This document shows, in pieces, positions 39,101 through 49,174 of a stretch of 64,000 nucleotides of DNA. How positions within the stretch are numbered: the stretch's first letter is position 1; the number at the start of each line of letters is the position of its first letter. This stretch comes from Haliclystus octoradiatus (Eukaryota > Cnidaria > Staurozoa > Stauromedusae > Haliclystidae). The notes under the pieces are model-generated. The model was not told where the DNA came from. It ran no database searches and worked only from the letters and a program-made list of their open reading frames with translations. The stretch covers positions 24,008,445 to 24,072,444 of the forward strand of contig OU744446.1 of the NCBI GenBank assembly GCA_916610825.1, read 5' to 3'. Both the position numbers and the translations under genes were made by a program.

Positions 39101-42100
39101 TGTTCATGAACTCCTGGACTGCTTTCACAGGGGCATTACAGGTATTGTCAGAATTCTTAGATATCTTACTCTTTTATGGCAGTCATTTGTTTTACTGCGA
39201 AGAGTAGCCTACATGTATACGTGATTGTCATATTCTTACTATCAAAGACTGACTGATGTCAGAAATCAGAAATCAGATTTGCATACATGCAAGACTTTTT
39301 TTGCTTTTAAAATAGATGTCGAATGAATCAAATATATATATAGTTTTTTAACACAACCATGTTGGTGTGGCTTGCCTCTTTAACAGTATACAAATTATAT
39401 ATATCACTTACCAGACTTGACAGAAGTTTTCAATAATTTGACAACTTCAACGTAATTGGATGCAACAGCTCCTTGTCTTATAGAAGATAAAGCAAGGGCA
39501 ACATTCATTCTAGAATCATCTTGTTGTCCTAAATTAGGATAAACATGATAATATCAATACCTAGAAATTAGAAGACCAACCCGAACAAAATTTCAAAAAT
39601 TCTATATTTCTGGATGGATTTGAATCTATAATTTGTTTTGAATTGAAATGTGTAATAGCCTACTGTAAAACAAACAAATTGGTCCTCTGAAAATACGTAA
39701 TTTTCAACTTGAAAAGTATTCTCAATAAATGATGTTGATGCTAATAATGAAGATAACTAAGGGTGTTGTTCAGTAAAAGTAAGTAGCTTGAACAATACTT
39801 ACTGAATTTAAATAAAACCTTGGCATGAACATTTGTACTTAAACATTAGTTCCCACTCACCGTCATAATATACAAGTGCACCACAAAGGTTTTCATCTTT
39901 CAGCATTGGAAATCTTTCCAGGGCCTTTTTCTTACCAAGAAAGAAGCTACTTTTAACAAGTTGTCGTCCAGCGACAAGATCGTAAGCTTTTATTCCAGCC
40001 CAAAAGTAAGGTACTTGCCACCACCTATTACAAACATACAGTACTAATTAAATAACGTACAGAGTTATTGCTTAAATTAGTGTGATTAAAAACCTAATAA
40101 TGGTTTGGGATGTCTGTCACAGTAGATTTATAATTTATACAAGTTGTACAATTATAGCAACATTAAAACTGAAAGTAATGACCTTTAGTTACATCTGTTT
40201 ATCATTTGTATTCGATTTTATTGAATCAACTTTTCCACAAATCATCTACGGGTTTCTTTAACATGTTGGCCTCTCTTATCAACTAATCTTGCTATCGCAA
40301 TTTCTCTGTTGTATTTCTTTTGCTTTTCTTTTCACCACTGACTATAGTGTGACTAGTACGTGGCACAATGGGTTCTTCTTTGCTTCTTGTCTTGGGGCAG
40401 AGACAAATCTACAATGCTAGCTACCAGCTTGTGATGTACATGCATATTCTATACAAATGATGCAGCTGCTACTACGCTCACAAAACCCACCTACCAAGCA
40501 CCAATGCCAACACTCATCTTCAGTGATGTGCTTTATTAAATATTACGAAAAATTATTAATTGTCAGGAAAATTTACCATGATTGTGTGTAATGCAAATTA
40601 TCTTGTATCAATTGGCCAGACGCAGTCGAGGTATTGAAACGATCAAACAATGCATTCACAGTATGACACTATGAGCAAGGACAGTAAATTTGCAGTCAAA
40701 CCCTTCTTAGCTCAAATGCATATAAAGTGGATATATCAAATGAAAAAGAAGTTTAGAAAGATACTACACAATGTCTAAATGTTGATATATTATTATTCTA
40801 TTCCCAAAATACAGAAATAACGTCCAATGAAGTCAAAAACAGGATTAGCATAATCGATAATTGACAAGGTTTGTACTGAAATGTTTGGTGCCTTAGTCCC
40901 TTAGCCTCTAGCTGTGTGTAGACATTGATCACGTGATAGCCTGCGTACCAGCCCAGAGATTTTCCTGAAACCATAGGGTCTGTGAACTAAGGTGTGATTT
41001 TTAGCCCATCGAAAATAACACCTATATACTATTGGTAAATTATTCACACTGCGATTCACACTCTATCACAAAAGATTAATTGTCATAAAATCACAACTCT
41101 TCGTCAACATGTCATACTCATCAGCAAAACCAACGATTTTTATGATAATACGACGTAATGCATAAATTATATTCCAAATTCATGGGAACTTGCTGGGCTA
41201 AGATTCACGCTTTAGTTCACAGACCCTATGGTTCCAGAAAAAACATTCTGGCTGGTACGCAGGCTAATCGCGTGACTGCGCCTAACATATTGCCTACTTG
41301 AGAGATAGATGTACATTGGAACGTGAAAAACAAAATAACATTTCATTGCTACATAATTTAGTGCAATATAAATGATGTCTTATTAAAAATCTGAAAGTGA
41401 ACTGTGAAGTGATCTATGGCGATATGCTGTTAGTTGACAGATGTGGTGAAGGTACAACAGTCAGTGAAATACTAGTGCATTTGAAACACTTGATTGTTGA
41501 TTGACCAATACCGGTATAAAATAATTCAGTAATCTGGTAATTGTGAGTGGATGATTCTATTATCGACAGGTGGCTGCTTTACAGAGGTGATCACTATAAC
41601 AGGTTTGGTTGTAATGAGTGAAAGAGTATTGATAATTTGTGCAATGGCAATACCTACTTGTAGACAGGTATCATAATTGGAAGAGCATTGGATAAATGCG
41701 GTGCAGAGGCTAGTAGGTTGGCTCTCTCATGAAGTGCTTCTTTCACAAGTTTAAACTACAATGAATAATACCGTGTAGTGTAGACAATCAACATTATTAA
41801 TAATAATTTATATTTTCATAGTGAAACATTCTAATTCATTGCTTCGGTATCACAACAGTGCATTGTTATCAATTAAAAACATTAACTACTATTTAAATCA
41901 TATTTTAAAAAAACTTAAAGACAAATAATTAAATGCTATGATATAAAATCGATTTTACATTCAATTATTCAGATACAACAGTGCTTTTCAAACCAGTGTT
42001 TTAGAAACTAACATAGAAATACTATGAATACTATGGTACTTGGATAGCCAACGATAGATAATCAATACGGTTATATTAATGTTGAATCAATGTATTTATT

Positions 42101-45100
42101 TTTCGGAACAAAGCCAAAATTTATGACTTACATTATTTGAAATCCATGATTTTGAACGCTATACAAGCATACAATACCATAGGTAATAATGAAATGAAAC
42201 ATAAATTAATTAATACATATTGTTTGCTTGACAGATGACATAAACTCTGTGTGTCAAACTACAGTGAAACCTGTATATAACAGCCAGTTATGAGAGGTAG
42301 ATAAATTGACTACTATATGCAGGCGGCCTTTATATACAGGGCTACTTCAATAGAAACAATTATTTTACATATTGCAAAAGTGACCATTATAGACAGGTGG
42401 CCGCTATATAGAGGTGGCCGTTATAACAGGTTTGACTCTATGTGTCATTCAGATATCCCTATTAATATGTGCATCATATATGTGTGCACTGGTAACTCAG
42501 TGGCAAAGTGTTCGCACTTTGTGCAGGAGGCTGGGGTTCGATTTCTCATTGGTGCACACATTTTTGTTTTAGTCTGTAAATGTGTTCATGTCCCCCAATA
42601 AACAAGCACTTGTGCTTACGGTTGACTATCAGTATCATGTAGTTAGCTAAAAACTGAAAACGGAATAACATAATACTAGCTTGCACACAGACTCAAATCT
42701 ATTGACAGACCAAAATGGTTTTGTCACGTTTCAAATATTGGTGCTGTTCAGACTATTCAGATTATCTACAACAAGTGACAACAACCATACTAGAATTCGC
42801 AACGTAAACTAGACATGTGGAATATTATGTGCCCTCATGTGAATTCTATTGATGTAATTGCTAATATTGTTTAAAATTACATATTGTTTTGACAAGTTTA
42901 TGTATAACCGAACTCTAGAAAGATTGGTTAATCTAGAACATTCTGTCTTACATAAATCCATGGAAAATCATAGCATAGGTTATCATAGTTTCTTAATGAT
43001 TAATACTTATTTTTGGAAATAAATTAAGTATAAAAGTAGATGAAATATATGTAGGCTATAGGACTAAATATATTATTATTGGATTTCTTGGATCGAACCT
43101 TTCCTCTAACACTATTTGTTTGAATTGTTAAGACTTGGGACAGTAACAAACAACAAATATCCTCGTCAAATCTATTGTTGAGTAGATTTATGCTAAAGTA
43201 ATTGTAGATAGAGTCAGCTAACATCATCTCTTCCGCCAATTCAGCCTAAAATAAGATTTCTGTTGATATTATGCAGAACCTACTAATCCAAAAAAATATT
43301 TGGGTCAGTGTGTAGGTTATATCAATACAGGCTGGAGAGTTAAGACAGGAACAAACAAAATGTCTCCAACTGGGTTAGTTGAAAAACAATTACTGTGCGG
43401 ATTCTGAGGGTCCCATTATCAGTAACTCTGTTTACAAGCCACCATTTTCTATACTAAGATGAAGATTGCTCCTGAATAGATCATGTCCAATTAATCTAAT
43501 TCAAGAGTCTGAAATTATGTGTTCAATTGAATCAATATTTAACAACATTCAATAAGGTTAAGGCATAGGGGGAGACCGGGGAGACTTGGACCTAGGGAGA
43601 CATGGGACAAGACCGTCCCTGATTACCCATGTAAATTATCTTCTAATATGCTGTATATCACCTCATTTCATGTTGTTTCTCTAAATTTCAATAACCAACA
43701 ATACCTAATTATCAAGAAATTTTAGTGTACAGCTTACGATGATCGACATGCGTTTTGCAATTCTTCTTTTGATTCAATTAATTTTGGAGTAAGTGTTTAA
43801 TTACCATTTTGAATGGTGCCATTGCAACGGTTTTACTTTGATGAATCTTTTGATATAAAATGTTTGAATATATTCCTGTTGATGAGGAGTGCCACCTCAT
43901 TTATTGCTGGGAAGTCAAACGAGGAGACATGGAACAGCGCGTTTTAGCATAAACCACGAATGGAAAACTAATCACATTTGGTTGAGGTATGAGTTTGTTT
44001 TCATTTATATGCGCTGTATTTGTCTTTTTTATTTTGTGGAGATAAAGTTGCTAAATCAATTACAATTAGATTGATGACAGGTGTGTCAAAAATTGATGTT
44101 ATTTATTAATGCTAAAATTACTTGTTGCTGGCTTAATTTTGATCAAATAAACTTCCTAAGTCAAAGCAACAGATGTAGTGTCTGGTACTGGAAAGTAAAT
44201 TTGTCATTTATTTAATGAAATTTTGAGAAAATATGCCTGATCCATGTCACCCCACCGTGTCCCAAGTCTCCCCTCTAAAATGGTTGGTCTTCCGCATTAA
44301 ATATTTGAAAAATTGCTACATTTATGTAATTGATATTCTTACCCTTTTGAATTGAGCATGTTGGCTAATAAATGACATAATTTTTGTTACATTTGCACAA
44401 CCACAATAATTTTAATAATTAAAAATTTGAAAGGTGGTCCAAGTCTCCCCGGTCTCCTACATTTCCAAATGAATATCTGCATTGTGAAATAGTAGGCCTA
44501 CTTTATTTTAATTCTTTGTAACTAAAATTGATACAACTGAAATAAAAGTAATACTCTCTCTCTCTACCTGTCCATAGTCTAGGTTCCAGAAGGCTTTTTC
44601 TAAGTATCGGACACCACCATGAATTAATTTTGTGCTTTTACTACTTGTTCCAGATGAATAATCAAATTTTTCAACTAGGGCAGTTTTTAAACCTGATCAA
44701 ACAAAAAAAATGTATCATAACTGCATTTATGAGAGTGCATACTGTGATACAATGGAAGTTGACAAAAACTAGGATTGTAATCATTATAAGTAGAGCAGTC
44801 AATGGTCTATATTGCACATTTCAAATGTAGTATAATGGCTGTATATTGAGCTAACTGTCTCCATAAAAGTCAAACATCAATAATGCAACATCTAGGTTCA
44901 AATTATACAATATACATAATAATAATAAAAAGGAGTTGATACGTTCAGTTCAGATATTTTGACTGAAATATATGAGTGATTAGGCCTAGGTCTTTCTGGC
45001 AAATGAATATGTAGCCTACATTACACAGTTTGTACAATGAAGCAGGGCTCAATAAAATGGGGACCGCTGGGACCGCCGGTCGCAGGTACATTTTTGGAGC

Positions 45101-48100
45101 AATAAAATTACTGCAGTGAACAACTATCAAGATTGGCCAAGTTTCTGCATGTGGAGTGACTACGTTATTACACATTTTTGTAATTTAGTAACTGGTATGT
45201 AAGCATGTTTCAATATGTTAATCTCACTAAAATAATGTGCTCTCATAAGTTAATAAACTAAACAACTTGCAGGCATTGTGGAAGAAAAATGGAATCTTTG
45301 GTTGCAGGCACAAATGTATTTTGTAGACCCCTGCAACCAATATTGCGAAGGCCTACATACCTCTGGTTGCGGCATCCAGTGCAACACCGCATCCTGTTGC
45401 ACCACCACCAATTATGAGAACATCAAATTCATCTCCACTTTTAAGCTGTTCTATTAATTCTTTCCTGAATATAAATAATCTGAGTTAAGCAGAAGCATGT
45501 TACTGAGCATAATCTGAGTTACCAAGCACAAGGTGCAATGGTAGGGTGGATTGAGGATTCAACCAGCTGTTAGGATAAATTTAGAGTTGTCAAATGTGCT
45601 CAAAACCATGCCTGAGAATTTGTATCCTACTGTATTGGAAGACAGCAAGTACAGGTAGTGCCACAAGTCGAATCGGCACAATAACCTGGCAGCATAACTT
45701 CTCCTTTACTTCACTATTTGTGGTGCTGAGAGAACATTCACCTGGATAAATCGGTTTTTATTTCTTAAATGTTTAGTATAAGACAATATAGCTTGTAAAA
45801 TCCCGCCGAATTGTTGTTCCAGATAAAATTACAGAATTGTTGGCTTGTTGTTATTGAATTTTTCTTTGAAGATATCTGTTTTTCATTGGAAAGGAATTTC
45901 ATAAATAGGAATCTGCAATGCACATAAGAAAGATGCGTACCATATTACGTATACAGGAGGGAAGGTATATTACTCACCTTGTTGGTAATGGATCAATAAG
46001 CTTTTGCAAATTAAAGTCTGATGAGCATTGTGCAGGTACTGCCAGCAAACTCTGTAAGTGCATACAAATAATTAGGAATGCTGCCTAACTGGTAATTATT
46101 TTATTGAAGGGTGACTCTTTATAACTTAGTATATAAATGATGGTAAATGCTAACAATTCGCCTACTGACCTCAGAAGGTGCAACACTACAGACTAGTTTT
46201 GACCTATTTCATGGTATATTACTACAGTATATCAAGCAAAGCTGATTTTCTGTAGTATCCCAATTAAATGTTGGCCTATTTTTGAATGTTGACTTGGCAT
46301 GGCTTGAAATTAGCATAATTATCTGGCGTCCCAAGTACAAGGGTGTCACTGAGGATGCCACAGTGTAAAAAATGTTGAATTCCCAGGTCTATTGGAAGCG
46401 TGGGGCCTGCGATCAAATGAACAGAACTCAATTTGATTCATTGTGATATCTCACAAACAATGAAAGTGTAGTGGTTTGCTTGTTGTCATAAATATATTGT
46501 AACTTCCGTTTATCTATACATGTAAATAATCAAATGCAATATGTAATCCCTCTCTTTCTATGTCAACCTTTGTAGAGTCAACATCTATTGAATATGATCT
46601 CACACAAAATTCTACAAAACCCTATTAATATTGTAGTTTAATTATTTATTGAATGTTTAATGTATCCGTAATGTATTCTATACGAACTTTATATTCAAGG
46701 CAATTAATTATAAGCCTCTTTTTTATAGCCTCTCTTTTCAGAGATTCAGATCAAGGAGTGGTCAGATGAACTATATTGACCGTCTTCAATTTCATTCATC
46801 TTCGGACATAGACATAAATTTACATACGTGAACTTTTTGTTTATCATATTTGATAATTTGCTCATTTATTATTAAGCATATTATATATATCAAGATTATT
46901 ACAAATTCATTTAGTATTAGTTATTATTATTCATTATTATATACCGAACATTACTCGCTGTCGTTATTTATTGGTATAATTTACTTCTTACAAGCTACTG
47001 GGCCATGGCGAATAAACTAAAAATTACCGATGTTGTTGGCAGTTTCAATGGAGAAGGAGACTCTGATGAATGGTGGTCACGCTTTGAAATCGTAGCGAAG
47101 TTACAAAATTATTCAAATGATGATATGGTAAATTTAGTGCCACTTTTGCTTCGCGGATCACCATTCTTGGTTTATCAGAAAACTTCTGATGAAGATAAAA
47201 AGGACTTAGAAATTATCAAAAATAAAATAATAGCTGCTTATTTGTTGTCCAAAGTTGCGGCGTATGAATCATTACGTAGCCGTACTTATAGACATGGGGA
47301 GAATATTGATGCCTATTTTAGCGATATCAAAAGATTATGCGACTTGGCTGGACTTGGTGGTGCTGAAGTAGCTTTTGTTGTTGGACTACCAGAGAATATT
47401 AGTATGCAATTACGTGTGTATTAGACGCCAAGGCGGAGACATTAGTTGCTAGAGCTCGTGTTTTGCTTGAAGCAGAAAATACTAAAAATAACATTGAATC
47501 GTTTGCTGCTGCCGGCGCAGAATGGAATGTACTGTTAAGCCCACATGCTGTTTATCGACCTCAAGGAAATGGCATTATTGAGAGCATCATCGTACTATAA
47601 AATGTTTTGCAGCTAGATCACAATGTTCAATTTATAATGCGTTATATTGGTATAATAATACACCGTCAGATCGTTTGCCAATTCCACCTGCTTGGCAATT
47701 ATTTTTATATCAACCTAGGTTGAAGTTTATAGTTCCTGATAGAGATGTCAATGAATTTACTATAATTTTTAATGAAGGTGATCTAGTATGGTTAAAACCA
47801 TCAGATAATACAAAATGTTTTGAAAGTTGGTTGTCTGGAACAGTTTTCAAGCAAGTGTCTGCACAAAAGATTGAAGTTAATATTAATGATATCTCTTCTT
47901 ACAGACACGTAGCACATTTGCGCCATCGCCAATCTGATGTATCTACTGATTCTTATATTGATGATACTCCTGTTATTACAGATTATTTATCTGAAGCTTC
48001 ATCTGATCATGATAACAATGTTAATGAATATGTCGATGATGAAATTGATTTATCTGCTGACGAAAACGAACATGATGTGGTTCAAAATATTATAGGCCGT

Positions 48101-49174
48101 CCTGTTAGCCAGCGACGACCACCACAATGGTTAAGAGATTATGAATAACTTAAACTTTAAAACTTGTAATTTTCAAATTCTTTGTTGTTTTATTTTCAAA
48201 GTTATCATTTTCGCTGTTAGATCTTGAGATCTGGGATCTGGGTGGGATGTAGTTTAATTATTATTGAATGTTTAATGTATCCGTAATGTATTCTATACGA
48301 ACTTTATATTCAAGGCAATTAATTATAAGCCTCTTTTTTATAGCCTCTTTTTTCAGAGATAAATAATGAACTAGGAGTGGTTAGATGAACTATATTGACC
48401 GTCTTCAATTTCATTCATCTTCGGATATAGACATAAATTTACACACGTTAACTTTTTGTTTATCATATTTGATATTTTGCTCATTTATTATTAAGCATAT
48501 TATATATATTAAGATTATTACAAATTCATTTAGTATTAGTTATTATTATTCATTATTATATACCGAACATTACTCGCTGTCGTTATTTATTGGAATAATT
48601 TACTTCTTACAAATATATAGCTACATTGTGTAATATTTGAATCTGCAACGCTTGATTGGTGATGTATACCTTGTTTGCATTTGCATAGACGTTACCTACC
48701 ATACCTAGACCACGCCTACAGTACGCAGAACATTTTCAAATATTTTATGATCCATGAAGTCAGACCATGAATATATAGCCTGTGTGCTTCGTGCAATCGC
48801 AGTGCAGACATGCCATTGGCTGCTCAGGTTAAAATGTACGTTTCCAGTTTAGTTAGAGCATCCACGACAAGAAAAAATTCATGTTCTATCCAATTATGGG
48901 AGCATGTGATGTGTCTTGTTTGTTCTTGTTTGTTTAATTATTAAACAAACAAATATCTGACTATACGTCCACGCAGTTGAAGCTATTGTGCTTAATTTGT
49001 AAACACCTAATTTGAATTATAAATATAATTCATTCAAACATCATAGTTCAAACGTTACATATTTGCATAGCAGCATACCTGGATGTGTCTATTACTGGAG
49101 TTATTTGATCTATAATATACAGCAAGACCTGAACCAATACCAATTCCCGTAGCTGCGACTAATACTCGATTCAT
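30068..49174 (-). CDS. GPD2: Glycerol-3-phosphate dehydrogenase, mitochondrial, FAD-dependent; complete, 15 exons
   Basis: Oxidises glycerol 3-phosphate to dihydroxyacetone phosphate on the outer face of the inner mitochondrial membrane and passes electrons to ubiquinone (glycerophosphate shuttle). Exons: 49174-49079, 46051-45978, 45464-45361, 44692-44568, 41755-41658, 40024-39861, 39528-39412, 38743-38542, 37398-37205, 35525-35212, 33999-33850, 33421-33281, 31916-31778, 31296-31157, 30154-30068. They sum to 2145 nt, giving 714 residues, close to the usual 720-730, and all phases close. Visible parts: hydrophobic N-terminus, FAD-binding [10 protein letters not shown] (about residues 74-83), FSSGTSS-equivalent [44 protein letters not shown] and C-terminal EF hands, one canonical ([12 protein letters not shown]). 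Intron 1 holds an LTR element; other introns hold several small transposons. Confidence 0.96.
30490..30620 (+). repeat. 130-bp interspersed repeat, copy A
   Basis: AAGAAAAGAAAGCAGGTGA ... GACTCTCAGTC ... AATTTTATTGAA, colinear with 32148-32283. Confidence 0.65.
31157..31296 (-). CDS. GPD2: GPD2 coding exon 14 (EF hands)
   Basis: Residues 640-686, [15 protein letters not shown], then a canonical calcium loop [12 protein letters not shown]. Acceptor ACTTAG, donor GTAGGC, phase 0. Confidence 0.94.
31515..31745. repeat. GTTCATGAAC-type palindromic repeat, copy 1 (diverged)
   Basis: GTTCATAAACTGTTCATAG at the left and GTTCATAAACTATTTTGTGAAC at the right, part of a family repeated at 32285-32475, 35040-35115 and 38940-39135. 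Confidence 0.55.
31778..31916 (-). CDS. GPD2: GPD2 coding exon 13 (EF hand 1, start)
   Basis: Residues 594-639, ending [10 protein letters not shown], the first half of an EF-hand loop. Acceptor TTCCAG, donor GTACGA, phase 1. The sequence before the EF hand is diverged from vertebrates. Confidence 0.9.
32148..32283 (+). repeat. 130-bp interspersed repeat, copy B
   Basis: Same modules as 30490-30620 in the same orientation, in GPD2 intron 12. Confidence 0.65.
32285..32475. repeat. GTTCATGAAC-type palindromic repeat, copy 2
   Basis: Multiple TTCATGAACT/AGTTCATGAA units in both senses, ending in ATGGACTTTTTCACAGGG, the end shared with the 39135 copy. Confidence 0.7.
32590..32672 (-). repeat. 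tRNA-derived SINE fragment, copy 1
   Basis: The minus strand reads GTAGCTCAACGGCTAGAGC (A box) and a decayed B box (GGCTTGGACTCCCAC), followed by CGGACATGC and T-rich tail. Homologous to 32935-33013, including flanking sequence. Confidence 0.7.
32935..33013 (-). repeat. tRNA-derived SINE fragment, copy 2
   Basis: The minus strand has intact A box (TAGCTCAACGGATAGAGC) and B box (GGTTCGACTCC) with a good T arm (GTGGG/CCCAC), but the acceptor arms do not pair and the anticodon stem has a mismatch. It is therefore a SINE or tRNA pseudogene, not a working tRNA. Homology with copy 1 extends about 40 bp past the tRNA part. Confidence 0.72.
33281..33421 (-). CDS. GPD2: GPD2 coding exon 12
   Basis: Residues 547-593, with [20 protein letters not shown]. 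Acceptor TTTCAG, donor GTAATT, phase 0. Confidence 0.95.
33850..33999 (-). CDS. GPD2: GPD2 coding exon 11
   Basis: Residues 497-546, [20 protein letters not shown] to [14 protein letters not shown]. Acceptor TTTCAG, donor GTAAGT, phase 0. Confidence 0.95.
34483..34564. repeat. Short palindrome, 24-bp arms
   Basis: Arms AATTATTTATCGGCTAAGG.. (34483-34506) and its complement (34541-34564) with one mismatch and a 34-nt loop. Probably a small foldback element in GPD2 intron 10. Confidence 0.75.
35040..35115. repeat. GTTCATGAAC-type palindromic repeat, copy 3 (short)
   Basis: CCTGTGAAAACAGTCCATG at one end, CTGTTCATGAACAAC in the middle. Overlaps no exon. Confidence 0.6.
35212..35525 (-). CDS. 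GPD2: GPD2 coding exon 10
   Basis: Residues 392-496, with [19 protein letters not shown] and [19 protein letters not shown], both family signatures. Acceptor CTTTAG, donor GTACAG, phase 0. Confidence 0.96.
35875..36640 (+). repeat. 720-bp dispersed repeat, copy B
   Basis: Partner of 22255-22975, same orientation, in the GPD2 intron between exons 9 and 10. Divergence is modest across most of its length. Confidence 0.75.
37205..37398 (-). CDS. GPD2: GPD2 coding exon 9
   Basis: Residues 327-392, with [20 protein letters not shown] and [10 protein letters not shown]. Acceptor CTCATAG, donor GTAATC, phase 1. Confidence 0.95.
37573..38291. mobile_element. hAT-like non-autonomous element (CAGTGGCGGCTC ends)
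   Basis: Inverted ends CAGTGGCGGCTC and GAGCCGCCACTG, with an 8-bp flanking duplication TATGTTAC/CATGTTAC (7 of 8). End sequence and 8-bp duplication are hAT-like. No transposase frame. Confidence 0.75.
38542..38743 (-). CDS. GPD2: GPD2 coding exon 8
   Basis: Residues 260-327, with [19 protein letters not shown] and [14 protein letters not shown]. Acceptor CAACAG, donor GTATGT, phase 2. Confidence 0.95.
38940..39135. repeat. GTTCATGAAC-type palindromic repeat, copy 4 (longest)
   Basis: At least seven GTTCATGAAC-like units in alternating sense, ending CTGGACTGCTTTCACAGGGG. The whole block can fold on itself. Confidence 0.75.
39412..39528 (-). CDS. GPD2: GPD2 coding exon 7
   Basis: Residues 221-260, [20 protein letters not shown] onward. 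Acceptor ATTTAG, donor GTAAGT, phase 1. Confidence 0.95.
39861..40024 (-). CDS. GPD2: GPD2 coding exon 6
   Basis: Residues 166-221, from [20 protein letters not shown] to LVYYDG. Acceptor AATAG, donor GTGAGT, phase 1. Confidence 0.96.
40937..41266. mobile_element. TAGCCTGC-family element, copy 2 (330 bp)
   Basis: Ends TAGCCTGCGTACCAGCC and its complement. Inverted repeats of about 60 bp share CATAGGGTCTGTGAACTAA. Flanked by 9-bp ATCACGTGA/ATCGCGTGA (8 of 9). Confidence 0.85.
41658..41755 (-). CDS. GPD2: GPD2 coding exon 5
   Basis: Residues 134-166, [20 protein letters not shown] onward. Acceptor TGTAG, donor GTAGGT, phase 2. Confidence 0.95.
42262..42438. mobile_element. 177-bp MITE with TA duplication
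   Basis: Ends CAGTGAAACCTGTATATAAC and GTTATAACAGGTTTGACTC, inside TA dinucleotides. Internal inverted GACAGGTGGCCGCTATA-type modules. The ends resemble Tc1/mariner-type MITEs. A decayed relative lies near 41560-41615. Confidence 0.75.
42483..42559 (+). repeat. tRNA-like (SINE) fragment
   Basis: Has TAACTCAGTGGCAAAG (A-box-like), GGGTTCGATTTC (B-box-like) and complementary ends GTGCAC/GTGCAC. The arms are imperfect, so not called as a tRNA gene. Confidence 0.45.
42677..43319. mobile_element. TAGCCTGC-family element, copy 4 (degraded)
   Basis: Ends TAGCTTGCACACAGACTC and a diverged complement at 43319. The right end resembles copy 1 (TTTCTGTTGATATTATGCAG). The flanking duplication is decayed (5 of 9). 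Confidence 0.65.
43568..44457. mobile_element. DNA element with GGGGAGACCGGGGAGACTTGG ends
   Basis: Inverted repeats GGAGACCGGGGAGACTTGGA at the left and its complement at the right, bordered by TA on both sides, with subterminal GTCTCCC/GGGACA modules inside. 890 bp, no transposase seen. Superfamily undetermined. Confidence 0.75.
44568..44692 (-). CDS. GPD2: GPD2 coding exon 4
   Basis: Residues 92-133, with [20 protein letters not shown], a family signature. Acceptor GATCAG, donor GTAGAG beside a short CT repeat, phase 0. Confidence 0.96.
45040..45350. repeat. Possible hAT-MITE fragment
   Basis: Starts CAGGGCTCAATAAAATGG with ACCGCCGGTCGCAGGTAC and ends in an 11-bp-arm hairpin (TTGGTTGCAGG/CCTGCAACCAA). 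One terminus is missing, so a fragment. Confidence 0.4.
45361..45464 (-). CDS. GPD2: GPD2 coding exon 3 (FAD-binding motif)
   Basis: Residues 57-91, with [20 protein letters not shown], the dinucleotide-binding GxGxxG fold. Acceptor ATTCAG, donor GTATGT, phase 1. Confidence 0.96.
45978..46051 (-). CDS. GPD2: GPD2 coding exon 2
   Basis: Residues 33-57, containing [11 protein letters not shown], the conserved segment before the FAD domain. Acceptor TTACAG, donor GTGAGT, phase 2. Confidence 0.9.
46632..46992 (+). repeat. 5' LTR (361 bp)
   Basis: TGTAGTTTAATTATTT ... TTACTTCTTACA. Differs from the 3' LTR by a few substitutions and small indels. Confidence 0.92.
47005..47424 (+). pseudogene. Gag N-terminal remnant of the LTR element
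   Basis: 139 codons from ATG in GGCCATGG. Retrotransposon gag signatures: [48 protein letters not shown] stop follows where similarity would continue; gag-like sequence goes on in another frame to about 47515. Confidence 0.8.
47519..48148 (+). pseudogene. Integrase C-terminal remnant of the LTR element
   Basis: Begins with [13 protein letters not shown], the end of the integrase catalytic core, then a one-base frameshift near 47583, then an open frame (47675-48148) with [14 protein letters not shown] and the tail [11 protein letters not shown] typical of Gypsy integrase C-termini. The junction with gag near 47519 is the deletion point. Confidence 0.82.
48248..48611 (+). repeat. 3' LTR (364 bp)
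   Basis: Starts TGTAGTTTAATTATTATT and ends CTTACA. The 82-codon open frame inside it is not a gene. Confidence 0.92.
48612..49078. other. GPD2 intron 1, portion between the LTR element and exon 1
   Basis: AT-rich. TAGCCTGTGTGCTTCG near 48777 resembles one end of the TAGCCTGC family but no partner end is visible. Confidence 0.5.
49079..49174 (-). CDS. GPD2: GPD2 coding exon 1
   Basis: Residues 1-32, [20 protein letters not shown] onward: a basic then apolar segment typical of a mitochondrial leader/anchor. Donor GTATGC, phase 0. Confidence 0.9.

Larger units (their letters stand above)
46632..48611 (+). mobile_element. Internally deleted Ty3/Gypsy-like LTR retrotransposon
   Basis: Two LTRs (46632-46992 and 48248-48611), each TG...CA, nearly identical, with a perfect 5-bp target duplication AATAT (46627-46631, 48612-48616). 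A polypurine stretch GGGTGGGA abuts the 3' LTR. The gag start follows the 5' LTR by 12 bp; protease, reverse transcriptase and RNase H are absent, then integrase C-terminal sequence. Inserted antisense in GPD2 intron 1. High LTR similarity implies a fairly recent insertion. Confidence 0.92.

Noticed and set aside
48385..48633. 82-codon open frame
   Set aside because: It lies almost entirely inside the 3' LTR; composition is low complexity.
48777..48830. Fifth TAGCCTGC-family element
   Set aside because: Only one possible end is present and no partner or target duplication was found.
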